Both the position numbers and the translations under genes were made by a program. A DNA stretch of 64,000 nt, taken from NCBI RefSeq assembly GCF_000190695.1, contig NZ_GL870929.1, positions 1,932,429 to 1,996,428 of the forward strand, read 5' to 3'. The notes under the pieces are model-generated. The model had not been told where the DNA came from and searched no databases. It saw only the letters and a program-made list of their open reading frames with translations. Each line of letters starts with the position of its first letter. Positions within the stretch are counted from its first letter, which is position 1. Positions 51,009 to 60,036 of the stretch are shown here, piece after piece. Source of the stretch: Kingella denitrificans ATCC 33394. Its GTDB lineage: Bacteria > Pseudomonadota > Gammaproteobacteria > Burkholderiales > Neisseriaceae.

Positions 51009-52136
51009 ATGAAAATGATGAAGCCATTGGCGGTAATGTTGTTAATCGCAGGAGTAAGCGGTTGTGCCAGCAAATCGGAAACGCCGAAATTGGATTACCA
51101 GTCGCAGAACAATAAAATCGTGAGCTTGGAAGTTCCTCCCGATTTGAACGACCCGCGCAACGGTGAACTGTATTCGCTGCCCGAAGGCACGGTTGCCCGT
51201 CCGGATGCCACTACCCAGCGTACCGGCGCGAATAGCGGCAAAAGCGTGCTAATGCAAGTGAAAAACGCACATATCGAACGCAGCGGTACACAGCGCTGGT
51301 TGGTGGTGCAAGGCAAAACGGCCAATGAAATGTGGCCCGTGCTGCGTTCTTTCTGGCAGGAAATGGGCTTTACCATCGCCTCCGAAGAACCGCAGGCCGG
51401 CCTGATGGAAACCGAATGGGCGGAAAACCGCGCCAAGCTGCCGAACCAAGGTTTGCGCCGTTTGTTCGACATGGTCGGCATGGGCGGTATTTACACCACC
51501 AGCGAGCGCGATAAATTCTTAATCCGCATGGAACGCAACCGCCAAGGCGGGCTGGATATTTTCTTCACGCACAAAGGTTTGGAAGAGGTGTACAGCAACA
51601 AGCGCGAAGAAACGACCATGTGGCAGCCGCGCGCGAATGACCCGAATCTGGAAGCGGCATTCTTGGCGCGCTTCATGCAGTATGTCGGCGTTGACGAGGC
51701 CGAAGCGCAGCGCCAGGTGGCAGTACAGGCGGATAGGGACCAAGGCACCGAATTTGCCAAACGTGAGGCCAACACGGTTTTGATTACCGGCTCGGCAGAG
51801 CGCAACGTAAACCGCGTCGGTTCGGCATTGAACCGCATCGGTTTGGTGGTGCAGCAGTTTGTGAGCGAGCGCGGCATGTTTATCGTGCGCCCTGCGCCGA
51901 CAGAAAACGAGGCATCGGCGAATGCGCCGCAAAAACGCGGTTGGTTCAGCCGCTGGTTCGGTTCGAACAAGCAGCCTGCAGAACAGCAGAAACCTGCACA
52001 GGCGGCGCAGTTGTTTGTGGCGCTGGAAAATGCGGGCAACGGCCAGCGGATTCATTTGCTGGACCAGTTCGGCAAACCTTATACGGGCGAACAGGCCAAC
52101 AAATGGTTGGACGCCCTGTACCGCGAATTGCGCTGA
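51009..52136 (+). CDS. bamC: Outer-membrane assembly lipoprotein BamC
   Basis: 375 residues. Lipobox VSGC with the lipidated Cys at position 19, then the disordered BamC N-terminus (KLDYQSQNNKIVSLEVPPDLNDPRN), which in E. coli binds BamD, and two helix-grip domains (RWLVVQGKTANEMWPVLRSFW and NRVGSALNRIGLVVQQFVSE). A Pro/Gln-rich linker with a DUS joins the final domain. It helps the BAM complex fold outer-membrane proteins. Confidence 0.9.
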   Translation: MKMMKPLAVMLLIAGVSGCASKSETPKLDYQSQNNKIVSLEVPPDLNDPRNGELYSLPEGTVARPDATTQRTGANSGKSVLMQVKNAHIERSGTQRWLVVQGKTANEMWPVLRSFWQEMGFTIASEEPQAGLMETEWAENRAKLPNQGLRRLFDMVGMGGIYTTSERDKFLIRMERNRQGGLDIFFTHKGLEEVYSNKREETTMWQPRANDPNLEAAFLARFMQYVGVDEAEAQRQVAVQADRDQGTEFAKREANTVLITGSAERNVNRVGSALNRIGLVVQQFVSERGMFIVRPAPTENEASANAPQKRGWFSRWFGSNKQPAEQQKPAQAAQLFVALENAGNGQRIHLLDQFGKPYTGEQANKWLDALYRELR

Positions 52137-52151
52137 TAACGGCATGAACAC

Positions 52152-52196
52152 AAAGTGCAGGCTGCTTTCGAATCCGAAAAAGCAGCCTGCACTTTT
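52152..52196. terminator. Inverted DUS-pair hairpin after bamC
   Basis: TGCAGGCTGCTT and AAGCAGCCTGCA around a 17-base loop with T-run; 16 bases past the bamC stop. Confidence 0.8.
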
Positions 52197-52252
52197 TACG
52201 CCGCACGGCAATAATGCTAAAATCAACGCTCTTTTATTTTCAGAAAAACATA

Positions 52253-52768
52253 ATGCGATTTTCCATCAAATACTTGCCTGTGTATGCCATTATGGCGGAC
52301 TTGCTGTTCACCGTGGGGCTCAACATCAAGGAAGCCCTGCTGCCCGACAGTAAGCCGCTGCCCGGCGACGGCCTGCCGATTGCGCCGGAGTTTGCATTCG
52401 GCTGGATACAGGTTGCCGTGAACGGCGGCATGACCTGCGTGCTCTTGTGGGCGATGATTATGCTGATGCGGATGGACCGATACAGCGCGGCAGGCGAACG
52501 GCTGCTCATGACCATGCCGCGCACGCTGACGGCGCTGGTGGTGTTGGCATTCTCACTGCCGTCTGCATGGTTGTGGATTTGGTCGGCATGGGTGTTTTTC
52601 AACACGGGGCAGGTGCTGGTTTCGTTCCATTCGTGGCATTACCTGCTGGTGGCGGCGTGCCTGCCGTATTTGCTGTGGCTGCTGCTGCGGATTTGGTGGC
52701 GGCAGCACCGTTTGCACCACCGCAAAGAGGAAGCGCAGTTTTCCGTGCAAACCGAGCCGTTGGAATAA
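52253..52768 (+). CDS. Hypothetical four-helix membrane protein, 171 aa
   Basis: From the ATG at 52253. Hydrophobic helices near residues 5-20, 55-75, 95-115 and 130-150 (for example YLLVAACLPYLLWLLLRIW), ending in a basic tail RQHRLHHRKEE. No family recognised. The ribosome site is weak. Confidence 0.6.
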   Translation: MRFSIKYLPVYAIMADLLFTVGLNIKEALLPDSKPLPGDGLPIAPEFAFGWIQVAVNGGMTCVLLWAMIMLMRMDRYSAAGERLLMTMPRTLTALVVLAFSLPSAWLWIWSAWVFFNTGQVLVSFHSWHYLLVAACLPYLLWLLLRIWWRQHRLHHRKEEAQFSVQTEPLE

Positions 52769-52785
52769 TGGCCGCATCAAAAAGA

Positions 52786-52834
52786 AAAAGCAGCCTGCAC
52801 TGTGGATATTGTTCCGAGTGCAGGCTGCTTTTTT
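52786..52834. terminator. Inverted DUS-pair hairpin between convergent genes
   Basis: AAGCAGCCTGCA and TGCAGGCTGCTT around 20 bases with a T-run, between the membrane protein (plus) and moaE (minus). Confidence 0.8.
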
Positions 52835-52844
52835 GCCGACCGTG

Positions 52845-53282
52845 TTACAAGGCTTCCGGATTGGCCAACCAGGCGGTTTGGTGCTGGCTATCCGCGTAAA
52901 ATTCTTGTTTCCAAATCGGCACTTCTGCTTTCACCGTGTCGATAATGAAGCGGCAGGCGGCAAAAGCGGCATCGCGGTGGCCGGCGGTTACGCCCACCCA
53001 AACCGCCATATCGCCGATGTCCAAACGCCCCACGCGGTGCACGCAAACGGCATCTTCAATGGCAAACTGCCGTTTTGCTTGCTCAATCACCGCGTTGCCT
53101 TGCGACAGCACCAGTTCGGGATAGGTGCTGTAAATCAAATAGTCCACGTTTTTGCCGTCGTTGTGGTCGCGCACCCAGCCTTCAAAGCTGCAGAACGCGC
53201 CGCAGTTGGCTTTTTGCGTCAGTTGTTCGCGCAGGGCGTTCGGGTCGATGGCCTGCTCAGTAATGGCAAAATGTTCCGTCAT
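52845..53282 (-). CDS. moaE: Molybdopterin synthase catalytic subunit MoaE
   Basis: 145 residues. GAFCSFEGWVRDHNDGK, LIYSTYPELV, VHRVGRLDIGDMAVWVGVTAGHRDAAF and the active-site lysine in KAEVPIWKQEFY. With MoaD it puts the dithiolene sulfurs on precursor Z. It starts 1 base after moaD. Confidence 0.95.
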   Translation of the reverse strand: MTEHFAITEQAIDPNALREQLTQKANCGAFCSFEGWVRDHNDGKNVDYLIYSTYPELVLSQGNAVIEQAKRQFAIEDAVCVHRVGRLDIGDMAVWVGVTAGHRDAAFAACRFIIDTVKAEVPIWKQEFYADSQHQTAWLANPEAL

Positions 53283-53283
53283 T

Positions 53284-53532
53284 TCAACCTCCTGATACGG
53301 GTGGGATAAATGCTACGGTGTCGCCATCATTTAAAGCGGTTTGCCAGTCGCAAAAGGCATGGTTGACGGCGGCGCGCAGGCGTTCCTGCGGCAAATCGAA
53401 GGCATAAGCAGCCTGCAATTCGGCATACAGTTCGGCAGGCGTTTGCGCGGCGGTGGAGCGCGTTTCCTGTTCTTTGCCCGCCTGTTCGCGCAGGGCGGCG
53501 AAATAGAGAATGGTGATGTGTCGGGTCTTCAT
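53284..53532 (-). CDS. moaD: Molybdopterin synthase sulfur-carrier MoaD
   Basis: 82 residues, ubiquitin-like. ITILYFAALREQAGKEQE at the start and the essential C-terminal Gly-Gly in VAFIPPVSGG, which carries the thiocarboxylate. A DUS core is in the reading frame (LQAAYAFD). Confidence 0.93.
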   Translation of the reverse strand: MKTRHITILYFAALREQAGKEQETRSTAAQTPAELYAELQAAYAFDLPQERLRAAVNHAFCDWQTALNDGDTVAFIPPVSGG

Positions 53533-53609
53533 GGTGCTAAGGGTGCGGCCTGCCCAAGAGGTGCAGGCTGCTTTTAGGGTGGGTTGGGGTTATCTGCCAA
53601 GCGCAAATA

Positions 53610-54095
53610 TCAAAACAGCCGTTGACGGTGCTGGTTCAGCTCGAAGCCGTGCCCGCTTTTGTTTTCGCAGCGGATACCGTTGGTGCTGCTGGAACACTGC
53701 CAGCCGTTGCCGCGCAGGGTTTCGCCATAAGGCAGGGCTTTGACCGGCCTGTGGAAAGTGTAATACGGGTCGCCGGAGCATTCGGCTTCACGTGCGGATT
53801 TGCCTGTGCTGTGCAGTGTAAACACCGTCAGGCTGTCGGTCGGGCAGCCTTTCGGGTGGGGCAGCTCGGGAATGGTGGCGTTGTCGCGGTACACGCTGCA
53901 TGTCACGCCGTTGAAGCCTTTGAAGTCGGCAGTAGGATCGGTAGGCTCGTCGCCTCGGCAGCGGATGTTTTTGCTGGGCGATGTGAATTCCAGGTGGCCC
54001 AATACTGTATCGCGGTAGGCGCGGTTATCGGCATGGGCGGCGAGGGTGGTGCAGGCGAGCAGCAGGGCAGCAATCGCGCGGGGTGTCATGTTCAT
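53610..54095 (-). CDS. DUF6636-type secreted protein, copy 2
   Basis: 161 residues from the ATG at 54095. Signal peptide (AIAALLLACTTLAAHA), then the mature domain LEFTSPSKNIRCRGDEP, six or so Cys residues probably in disulfides, and GNGWQCSSSTNGIRCENKSG, as in DUF6636. It is a tandem duplicate of the gene at 54169-54654 and stands inside the moa cluster between moaD and moaC. Function unknown, periplasmic or secreted. Confidence 0.7.
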   Translation of the reverse strand: MNMTPRAIAALLLACTTLAAHADNRAYRDTVLGHLEFTSPSKNIRCRGDEPTDPTADFKGFNGVTCSVYRDNATIPELPHPKGCPTDSLTVFTLHSTGKSAREAECSGDPYYTFHRPVKALPYGETLRGNGWQCSSSTNGIRCENKSGHGFELNQHRQRLF

Positions 54096-54168
54096 CAACG
54101 TTTCTTCTTGTGGATAATGAAAGAAATGTGTCCTGGGGTGGCGTTATCTGCTCTGCTAAGCGCAAATA

Positions 54169-54654
54169 TCAAAACAGCCATTGACGGCGCTGATTCAGCT
54201 CGAAGCCGTGCCCGCTTTTGTTTTCGCAGCGGATGCCGTTGGTGCTGCTGGAACACTGCCAGCCATTGCCGCGCAGGGTTTCGCCATAAGGCAGGGCTTT
54301 GACGGGCGTGTCAAAATTGTAATACGGGTCGCCGGAGCATTGGGCTTCGCGTGCGGATTTGCCTGTGCTGTGCATTGTAAACACCGTCAGGCTGTCGAGC
54401 GGGCAGTCTTTCGGGTGGGGCAGCTTGGGAATGGTGTTGTTGTTACGGTACACGCTGCAGGTTATACCGTTGTAGCCTTCGTAATCGGAATGAGGGTCGG
54501 CGGGTATATCGCCTTGGCAGCGGATGTTTTTGCTGGGCGAGGTGAATTCCAGATTGCCCAATGATGTATTGCGGTAGGCGCGGTTATCGGCGTGAGCGGC
54601 GAGGGTGGTGCAGGCAAGCAGTAGGGCGGCCAGTGTGCGGGGTGTCCTGTTCAT
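54169..54654 (-). CDS. DUF6636-type secreted protein, copy 1
   Basis: 161 residues from the ATG at 54654 (AAAAGGAACG upstream). Same architecture as copy 2: signal peptide LAALLLACTTLAAHA, then LEFTSPSKNIRCQGDIP, and the ending GNGWQCSSSTNGIRCENKSG. The two copies are nearly identical over the last 60 residues and differ more in the middle, so they have had some time to diverge. Confidence 0.7.
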   Translation of the reverse strand: MNRTPRTLAALLLACTTLAAHADNRAYRNTSLGNLEFTSPSKNIRCQGDIPADPHSDYEGYNGITCSVYRNNNTIPKLPHPKDCPLDSLTVFTMHSTGKSAREAQCSGDPYYNFDTPVKALPYGETLRGNGWQCSSSTNGIRCENKSGHGFELNQRRQWLF

Positions 54655-54713
54655 CAACGTTCCTTTTGGCGGATAATGAAAAAAGCGTATTTTAGCGCAA
54701 ATGTGCCGATGGT

Positions 54714-55190
54714 TTATCGGTTAAATTCACTTTTTCCGCCCGATTTGTGCAGCAGGCGGATATCGCCAATCACAATGTCGTGGCTCAACGCCTTGGTCAT
54801 GTCGTACACGGTCAGCGCGGCGGCGGAAACGGCGGTCAGCGCCTCCATTTCCACGCCGGTTTTATGGGTAACGCCCACTTCGGCACGGATGTGCAGGCTG
54901 CTTTTATCCTCTTGATATTCCAAAAACAATTTGCAGCGTTCCAGCATCATCGGATGGCAGAGCGGGATGATGCCGGCGGTATTTTTGGCGGCCATAATGC
55001 CGGCAATGCGGGCGATTTCGGTAATCGTGCCTTTGGCGGTCTGCCCGTGCGACGCTTGGATTTGCGCATACACTTCGGGCGGAAAATAGACCGTGCCCTC
55101 GGCAACGGCAATGCGTTTGGTGACGGATTTGTCGGACACGTCCACCATGTGCGTGTGCCCGTCTGAGGTTAAATGTGTGATTTGGCTCAT
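54714..55190 (-). CDS. moaC: Cyclic pyranopterin monophosphate synthase MoaC
   Basis: 158 residues. MVDVSDKSVTKRIAVAEGTV, IPLCHPMMLERCKL with the key His, EVGVTHKTGVEMEALTAVSA, and YDMTKALSHDIVIGDIRLLHKSGG. It completes formation of precursor Z from the MoaA product. A DUS is in frame (SSLHI). Confidence 0.96.
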   Translation of the reverse strand: MSQITHLTSDGHTHMVDVSDKSVTKRIAVAEGTVYFPPEVYAQIQASHGQTAKGTITEIARIAGIMAAKNTAGIIPLCHPMMLERCKLFLEYQEDKSSLHIRAEVGVTHKTGVEMEALTAVSAAALTVYDMTKALSHDIVIGDIRLLHKSGGKSEFNR

Positions 55191-55204
55191 CTTTATTCTC
55201 CATT

Positions 55205-55819
55205 TTAAAGTGCAGGCTGCTTTTCGGCATGGTCGGAGGCAGCCTGCACGGCGCGTTCAAATTCTTCGGGCGTATTGAAATTGCAGAGCGCTGCCCATTC
55301 GGGCGGCAGCGGCACGGTTTGGTGCACCTGCTGCCGCACAAACTGCTGCACGCGCCGATTGCCGCTTTCCACCGCCGCGTGCAGGCTGCCTGCAATGCTG
55401 ACCGACCAATGGGCGAGCAGTGGCAGAAGTTGCCCGCCGTCTTGCAGCAGGGTAATGCCTTGTGCGAATTCCGGATGTTCGGCGGCAGTGTCCAGCAGTG
55501 CAATCAGCTGTTCCGGTAGCAGCAGTGTGTCGCACGACACAACATAAAGCCCTGCGCAACCTTGCCGTTTGGCTTCCAGCAGCGCAGGCAGGATGGCAGA
55601 GAGCGCGCCCTGTTTGCCGGGCAGGCAGTCGGGCAAGTATGCCGCGCCATCGGTATCCGGATAGCGGAAATGGTCGGCGGCCAGCCACACGGGGCGGCAG
55701 GGCAGGGCGTTGTGTACCTGCCGCGCAATCAGCGTCTGCCCGCGGAACATGAGCAGCGGCTTCGGGCTGCCCATCCGCGAGCTTTGCCCGCCGCACAAGA
55801 TGAGCAGGGGAGTGTTCAT
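55205..55819 (-). CDS. mobA: Molybdenum cofactor guanylyltransferase MobA
   Basis: 204 residues from the ATG at 55819. LLILCGGQSSRMGSPKPLL is the nucleotide-binding motif, with DCLPGKQGALSAI and VVSCDTLLLP. It adds GMP to the cofactor to make the bis-MGD form that NarG needs. Its C-terminus carries an inverted DUS pair in the reading frame (QAASDHAEKQPAL). Confidence 0.88.
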   Translation of the reverse strand: MNTPLLILCGGQSSRMGSPKPLLMFRGQTLIARQVHNALPCRPVWLAADHFRYPDTDGAAYLPDCLPGKQGALSAILPALLEAKRQGCAGLYVVSCDTLLLPEQLIALLDTAAEHPEFAQGITLLQDGGQLLPLLAHWSVSIAGSLHAAVESGNRRVQQFVRQQVHQTVPLPPEWAALCNFNTPEEFERAVQAASDHAEKQPAL

Positions 55820-56568
55820 GTTTGGTCTGCCTGAACGGGGGTTTTGATAATTGTCTGTGCGATTTGGGTTTGCGCTTGGGTGACGCGCGGCACCAGGTTT
55901 AACAGCAGCAATGCGCAAATGATGCCGGAAGCATCGGCAATCCAGCCAGTCTGCTGGATGTTCATGAGCAGTTGCAGGCTGCTTAAAATTGACTGTAGGT
56001 CGTCAGGGTTGGTTTGCTTCAATATTTGTTCGGCATCGAGTTGCATTTTGGCAGATAGGCCGCCGATTATTCGGTAGAGCAACCATGTGCCCCACCAAAA
56101 AGGCAGCAATAGGGCAGGCAGGGTTTTCTGAACGGCATTTAAGCTGTTGCATGCCATCTTTTTCATGGCTTGGTAGGGGGCGAACATGTCGGCCAAAGGA
56201 ATGAAGAAACTGCCGATAGCCCAGCCCGGTGTTTTTTTAATGCCCAATCCGAGCGCAAGTGCGTTGGCATTGGCGCGATATATCCAGATGCCGACAGCGA
56301 TGGTGCTGCAAATAAATAAAACAATAAAAAAGATACTGGTGATGTTTTGTGTTGAAAATATGCCATCGATATTGTGCTGTATTGCTTGGATATTGCCGTA
56401 ATCTTGCGCTTGAAAAGCAGCGGAAAGACGGTTCAGCTGTTGCAGCAGTAAAAAATTCTGCACGATGTTGGCCAGCAGGCTGGCAATGTAGCAGCAGGTC
56501 AGAATCTTGACCCAGTTCGACAGATGGTTCAAATCCTTGTATTGATATGATTCTATTTGCGTTTTCAT
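55816..56568 (-). CDS. DUF4328-type membrane protein
   Basis: 250 residues from the ATG at 56568; overlaps mobA by 4 bases. Four or five helices, with the motif IWIYRANANALALGLGIKKT then PGWAIGSFFIPLADMFAPYQAM, as in DUF4328 proteins. Unknown function; not a known cofactor gene, so its place in the cluster is odd. Confidence 0.75.
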   Translation of the reverse strand: MKTQIESYQYKDLNHLSNWVKILTCCYIASLLANIVQNFLLLQQLNRLSAAFQAQDYGNIQAIQHNIDGIFSTQNITSIFFIVLFICSTIAVGIWIYRANANALALGLGIKKTPGWAIGSFFIPLADMFAPYQAMKKMACNSLNAVQKTLPALLLPFWWGTWLLYRIIGGLSAKMQLDAEQILKQTNPDDLQSILSSLQLLMNIQQTGWIADASGIICALLLLNLVPRVTQAQTQIAQTIIKTPVQADQT

Positions 56569-56602
56569 TATCGATGGCTGGGCATTGTGCAAGGAAACAT
56601 AA

Positions 56603-56640
56603 CGTGCAGGCTGCCTGAAATCCAAAAGCAGCCTGCACCT
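56603..56640. terminator. Inverted DUS pair, one copy variant
   Basis: GTGCAGGCTGCCTGAA faces AAGCAGCCTGCA. The first copy merges the local DUS with GGCTGCCTGAA, the form used by other Neisseriaceae (Simonsiella-type as I recall). It lies after moaB on the minus strand. Confidence 0.55.
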
Positions 56641-56649
56641 CGGTTCTGT

Positions 56650-57192
56650 TTACTGCTTGTCCCACATATTGAACACACGCGTGAAGCCACAGCTTTCGAT
56701 GCGCGGGTCTAATTGTTTCCGGATGATTTTCTCCCAAGCGGTGCGGCATGCGCCGGTGGAGCCGGGCAGGCAGAAAATCAGGGTTTTGTTGGCAATGCCG
56801 GCCACGGCGCGCGATTGGATGGTGGACATGCCGATTTCTTCGTAGGAAACGGCGCGGAACATTTCGCCGAAGCCGTCGATTTTGCGTTCAAACAGCAATT
56901 CCACCGCATCGGTGGTGATGTCGCGCGGGAACATGCCCGTGCCGCCGGTAATCAGGACGACTTGGATTTCGGGATTGGCGATGGCAACGGAAACGCGCGC
57001 ACGGATGTCGTACAGCTCGTCACGCACCAAATCGCGCGAATGGACGATGTGTTCGCCATCCTGCACCGCCTGCGCCAGATAATTGCCGCTGCCGTCTTCC
57101 TTCGCGCTGCGGGTGTCGGTAACGGTCAGAATGTGGATATTGAGCGGGCGGAATGCGGGCGGTGGTTTTTTGAACGGATTGTCTTCGGTCAT
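56650..57192 (-). CDS. moaB: Molybdenum cofactor biosynthesis protein MoaB
   Basis: 180 residues. NIHILTVTDTRSAKEDGSGN, VVLITGGTGMFPRDITTDAV, FCLPGSTGACRTAWEKII. MoaB/MogA proteins adenylylate molybdopterin before molybdenum insertion, though E. coli MoaB itself has no clear activity; in bacteria without mogA this protein likely does the job. It lies 2 bases after moaA. Confidence 0.92.
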   Translation of the reverse strand: MTEDNPFKKPPPAFRPLNIHILTVTDTRSAKEDGSGNYLAQAVQDGEHIVHSRDLVRDELYDIRARVSVAIANPEIQVVLITGGTGMFPRDITTDAVELLFERKIDGFGEMFRAVSYEEIGMSTIQSRAVAGIANKTLIFCLPGSTGACRTAWEKIIRKQLDPRIESCGFTRVFNMWDKQ

Positions 57193-57194
57193 GG

Positions 57195-58169
57195 CTAGCC
57201 TCCTGTCATGGATAAATTGGTGATGAGTCCGACTTTCTTGTTGTGCAGGTAATGATGCTCGGGCTTCAGGCGCATGGTTTCGTGCAAAAATTCCGTCAAG
57301 CCTTCGCGGTCGCCGCGGCGCAGAAAATCACGCAAATCATACGACACTCCGCCGAACAGGCACAAGTGCATTTTGCCCTGCGATGTGATGCGCAGTCGGT
57401 TGCAGGTGTTGCAGAAATCTTTGCTGTACGGCGCGATGAAGCCGATGCCGCCGGCAAAATCGCGGTGATAGTATTCGCGCGCTGGGCCGGCGTGTTCGCC
57501 ACGCGGTTGGAGCTGCCAGCCTTGCGCTATCAAGTCTTGCTCGATGGTGGCGGCGGAAATGTGCTGCGCGTTGAAAAAATTCAGGTTGTCGCCCGTCTGC
57601 ATCAGTTCGATAAAGCGCAGGGTAACGGGGCGCGTTTTCACAAAACGAATGGCATCGGGCAGGGTCTCGGCAATGTGCTCGCGCAATAATAAGGTGTTGA
57701 TTTTAACGTTGTTGAAGCCTTCCGCCAGAATGTTTTCCAAATCGTTCAGGATATGGCGGCATTCTTGTTTGCCAGTGATTTTGAAGAAGGTTTCGGGGTT
57801 GAAGCTGTCGATGCTGACGTTGAGCTTGTCCAACCCGGCGGCGCGGTATTGGGGAAACAGTTTGCCGAGTTTGAAGGCGTTGGTGGTAAGGGCAATGTGC
57901 TGGATTTCGGGCTGTGCGCGGCAGGCGGCGATGATGTCGGGCAGGTCGCGGCGCAGGGTGGGTTCGCCACCCGTGATGCGGATTTTGCGTGTGCCGTTTT
58001 GGGCGAACACGGCCGCCAGCGTTTCGATTTCGGGCAGGGTGAGTTCGTCCGGCTTGGCTTTGCCTTGATAGCCGTTGGGCAGGCAGTAGTTGCAGCGGTA
58101 GTTGCACAGGTCGGTGACGGACAGGCGCAGGTAGCTCAAACGGCGGTTGAATGGGTCGGTTAAATTCAT
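57195..58169 (-). CDS. moaA: GTP 3',8-cyclase MoaA
   Basis: 324 residues, radical SAM. The [4Fe-4S] motif CNYRCNYC, then the G-G-E-P motif ITGGEPTLRRD, the second cluster cysteines in CNTCNRLRITSQGKMHLC and the conserved GG end (SMTGG). It makes the first intermediate of molybdopterin from GTP. Confidence 0.96.
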   Translation of the reverse strand: MNLTDPFNRRLSYLRLSVTDLCNYRCNYCLPNGYQGKAKPDELTLPEIETLAAVFAQNGTRKIRITGGEPTLRRDLPDIIAACRAQPEIQHIALTTNAFKLGKLFPQYRAAGLDKLNVSIDSFNPETFFKITGKQECRHILNDLENILAEGFNNVKINTLLLREHIAETLPDAIRFVKTRPVTLRFIELMQTGDNLNFFNAQHISAATIEQDLIAQGWQLQPRGEHAGPAREYYHRDFAGGIGFIAPYSKDFCNTCNRLRITSQGKMHLCLFGGVSYDLRDFLRRGDREGLTEFLHETMRLKPEHHYLHNKKVGLITNLSMTGG

Positions 58170-58195
58170 AATGGTTTATTTTTGTATTGTTTTTC

Positions 58196-58239
58196 CATGT
58201 GCAGGCTGCTTTTTGAACGGTCTGAAAAGCAGCCTGCAC
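58196..58239. terminator. Inverted DUS-pair hairpin
   Basis: TGCAGGCTGCTT and AAGCAGCCTGCA around about 16 bases, between moeA (ends 58293) and moaA (starts 58169). It may separate moeA from the rest. Confidence 0.65.
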
Positions 58240-58292
58240 ATGGCAGTGGCCTTGATCGTGTATCGGGTGTGGTGTTCGATGTCGGCTGCGGG

Positions 58293-59561
58293 TTACAGGA
58301 AGGTTTCCAAGAACGGCTGCACGGTAACGCGTTCGCCGGCGGGCAGCGGGCCGCTTTCCAAAGGCAGAATCAGATAGGCATTAGCCTGGCTGATGCCCAA
58401 AACGCGGTGCGAATCCTGCGGGCCGCACGGTGCAGCCTGCCATGAGCCGTCTTCCGCCTGCGTGATGAGCGCGCGCTGGATGTCCATGCGGCCGGGCGCT
58501 TTTTTCACGGGGGCGGACAACACGGCTTCAAAGCGCAAAGGTTGCGGGATTTGCGTTTCGCCGGCGCCGCACAGCTGCCACAGGGCGGATTTCAAGAAAA
58601 TATCCAGGCCGACATAGCCCGAAATCGGGTTGCCCGGCAGGCCGAAATACCATGTTTGCCCCATTTGCCCGAACACGAACGGTTTGCCCGGCTTGATGGC
58701 GACTTTGTAATGGTGGATGGCGCCCAATCGCAGCACGGCTTCGCGCAGGTAGTCGAAATCGCCCACCGATACGCCGCCGGACGAGATGACGACGTCTGCC
58801 GAGCGCATGGCGCTTTCCAGCACGCGCATCACGCTTTCCAAATCGTCGTCCACTTTTTTCAGGTCAATTACTTCAATCGGCAATGATTGCAGCCGCGCCA
58901 TCAGCATGTAGCGGTTGCTGTCGTAGATTTTGTCGCTGCCGTCCAGCGGCGTGCCGGGGTCGCGCAGTTCGTCGCCCGTGGACAAAACGGCCACGCGGAT
59001 TTTGCGGAACACGGATACGCTGTCCAAGCCCAAGCTGGCCAGCAGCAGCACGTCGGCTTCGCGCAAAATACGTCCGCGCTGCAATACAATCGCGCCCTGT
59101 GTGATTTCTTCGCCGGCATAGCGGATATTGCTGCGTTCTTCGGCGTTTTGTTTTAAGACAATGTATTGTTCGTCGTTTTCTTCCAGCAGTTCCACGTTTT
59201 CCTGCAAAACGACGGTGCGCATTCCGCGCGGCACCACGGCACCCGTCATAATGCGGACGCATTCGTTTTCCGAGTGCAGGCTGCCTTCAAAGGCGTGCCC
59301 TGCGGCGGAAATGCCACCCACTTTCCAGCGCGAACCGGCAGCGGCGGCTTGCGGCAGGGCATAGCCGTCCATGGCGGACACGTTGGCGTTGGGCACGTTG
59401 AGCGGCGAAATCACGTCTTGTGCCAGCACGCGGCCGACCGATTGGACGATGGTGATTTTTTCTGTGTTTTCCGGTTGGTTCAACAGGTTGGATTGCGGCA
59501 TTTTTTGGCGGATTTTTTGCTGAATCAGGGTTTGCAGTTCTTGCACAGTCGTCAATGCCAT
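58293..59561 (-). CDS. moeA: Molybdopterin molybdenumtransferase MoeA
   Basis: 422 residues from the ATG at 59561. NVPNANVSAMDGYAL, RIMTGAVVPRGMRTVVLQE, LSTGDELRDPG, and VISSGGVSVGDFDYL, followed by KPFVFGQMG and GLPGNPISGYV. It inserts molybdenum into adenylated molybdopterin. It is divergent from narG. Confidence 0.95.
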   Translation of the reverse strand: MALTTVQELQTLIQQKIRQKMPQSNLLNQPENTEKITIVQSVGRVLAQDVISPLNVPNANVSAMDGYALPQAAAAGSRWKVGGISAAGHAFEGSLHSENECVRIMTGAVVPRGMRTVVLQENVELLEENDEQYIVLKQNAEERSNIRYAGEEITQGAIVLQRGRILREADVLLLASLGLDSVSVFRKIRVAVLSTGDELRDPGTPLDGSDKIYDSNRYMLMARLQSLPIEVIDLKKVDDDLESVMRVLESAMRSADVVISSGGVSVGDFDYLREAVLRLGAIHHYKVAIKPGKPFVFGQMGQTWYFGLPGNPISGYVGLDIFLKSALWQLCGAGETQIPQPLRFEAVLSAPVKKAPGRMDIQRALITQAEDGSWQAAPCGPQDSHRVLGISQANAYLILPLESGPLPAGERVTVQPFLETFL

Positions 59562-59606
59562 TGTCGGAACTCCGTCGGTGGAAGGGTTAATAGGAACGTG
59601 TGGCAT

Positions 59607-60036
59607 TATGGTGGATTGGTTTTAAAAGCAAAATTCCTAAAAAGTACAAAAAGCAATTAAAACGAATTATTTTAAGGTAAGCCGAAAGGATTAGGGTGCA
59701 GGCTGCTTTGGTGTTCTGCGCGCATCGGGAAAGCAGCCTGCACAGGAGGAAGCGGCATGGATAAAGCGCCTTTAAGTATTCATATTTTCACGGTTTTCTT
59801 ATTTTTCCGCCTGAAAAAGCAGCCTGCACTTTTGCCAAGCCCGATGAGGGAAACCATATTCTGTCGGATTGGGAATAGTCCGAAATAACTATACCGTCTA
59901 ACCCACATTGAGTGAGGCATACACGCTTTGGAAGAATGGTTTTTCACACCGCTCTTCCATAAACTGCAAAGCCTACAAAAAGTTAGTTCCCTTTTGGGGT
60001 AAGCAGTAAAGCAAAATAAAACATAGGACTAGCGAT
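59607..60036 (+). promoter_or_regulatory. Upstream region of narG
   Basis: 430 bases without a gene. It contains an inverted DUS pair (about 59696-59743) and a single DUS at about 59818. I looked for an FNR site (TTGAT-N4-ATCAA) and NarL/P heptamers and found no convincing match, although expression of narG normally depends on them. An AGGACTAG site precedes the ATG. Confidence 0.4.

Noticed and set aside
59640..60036. FNR or NarL/NarP binding site for narG
   Set aside because: ATTGAGTGAGGCAT is the nearest candidate but lacks the inverted half-site.
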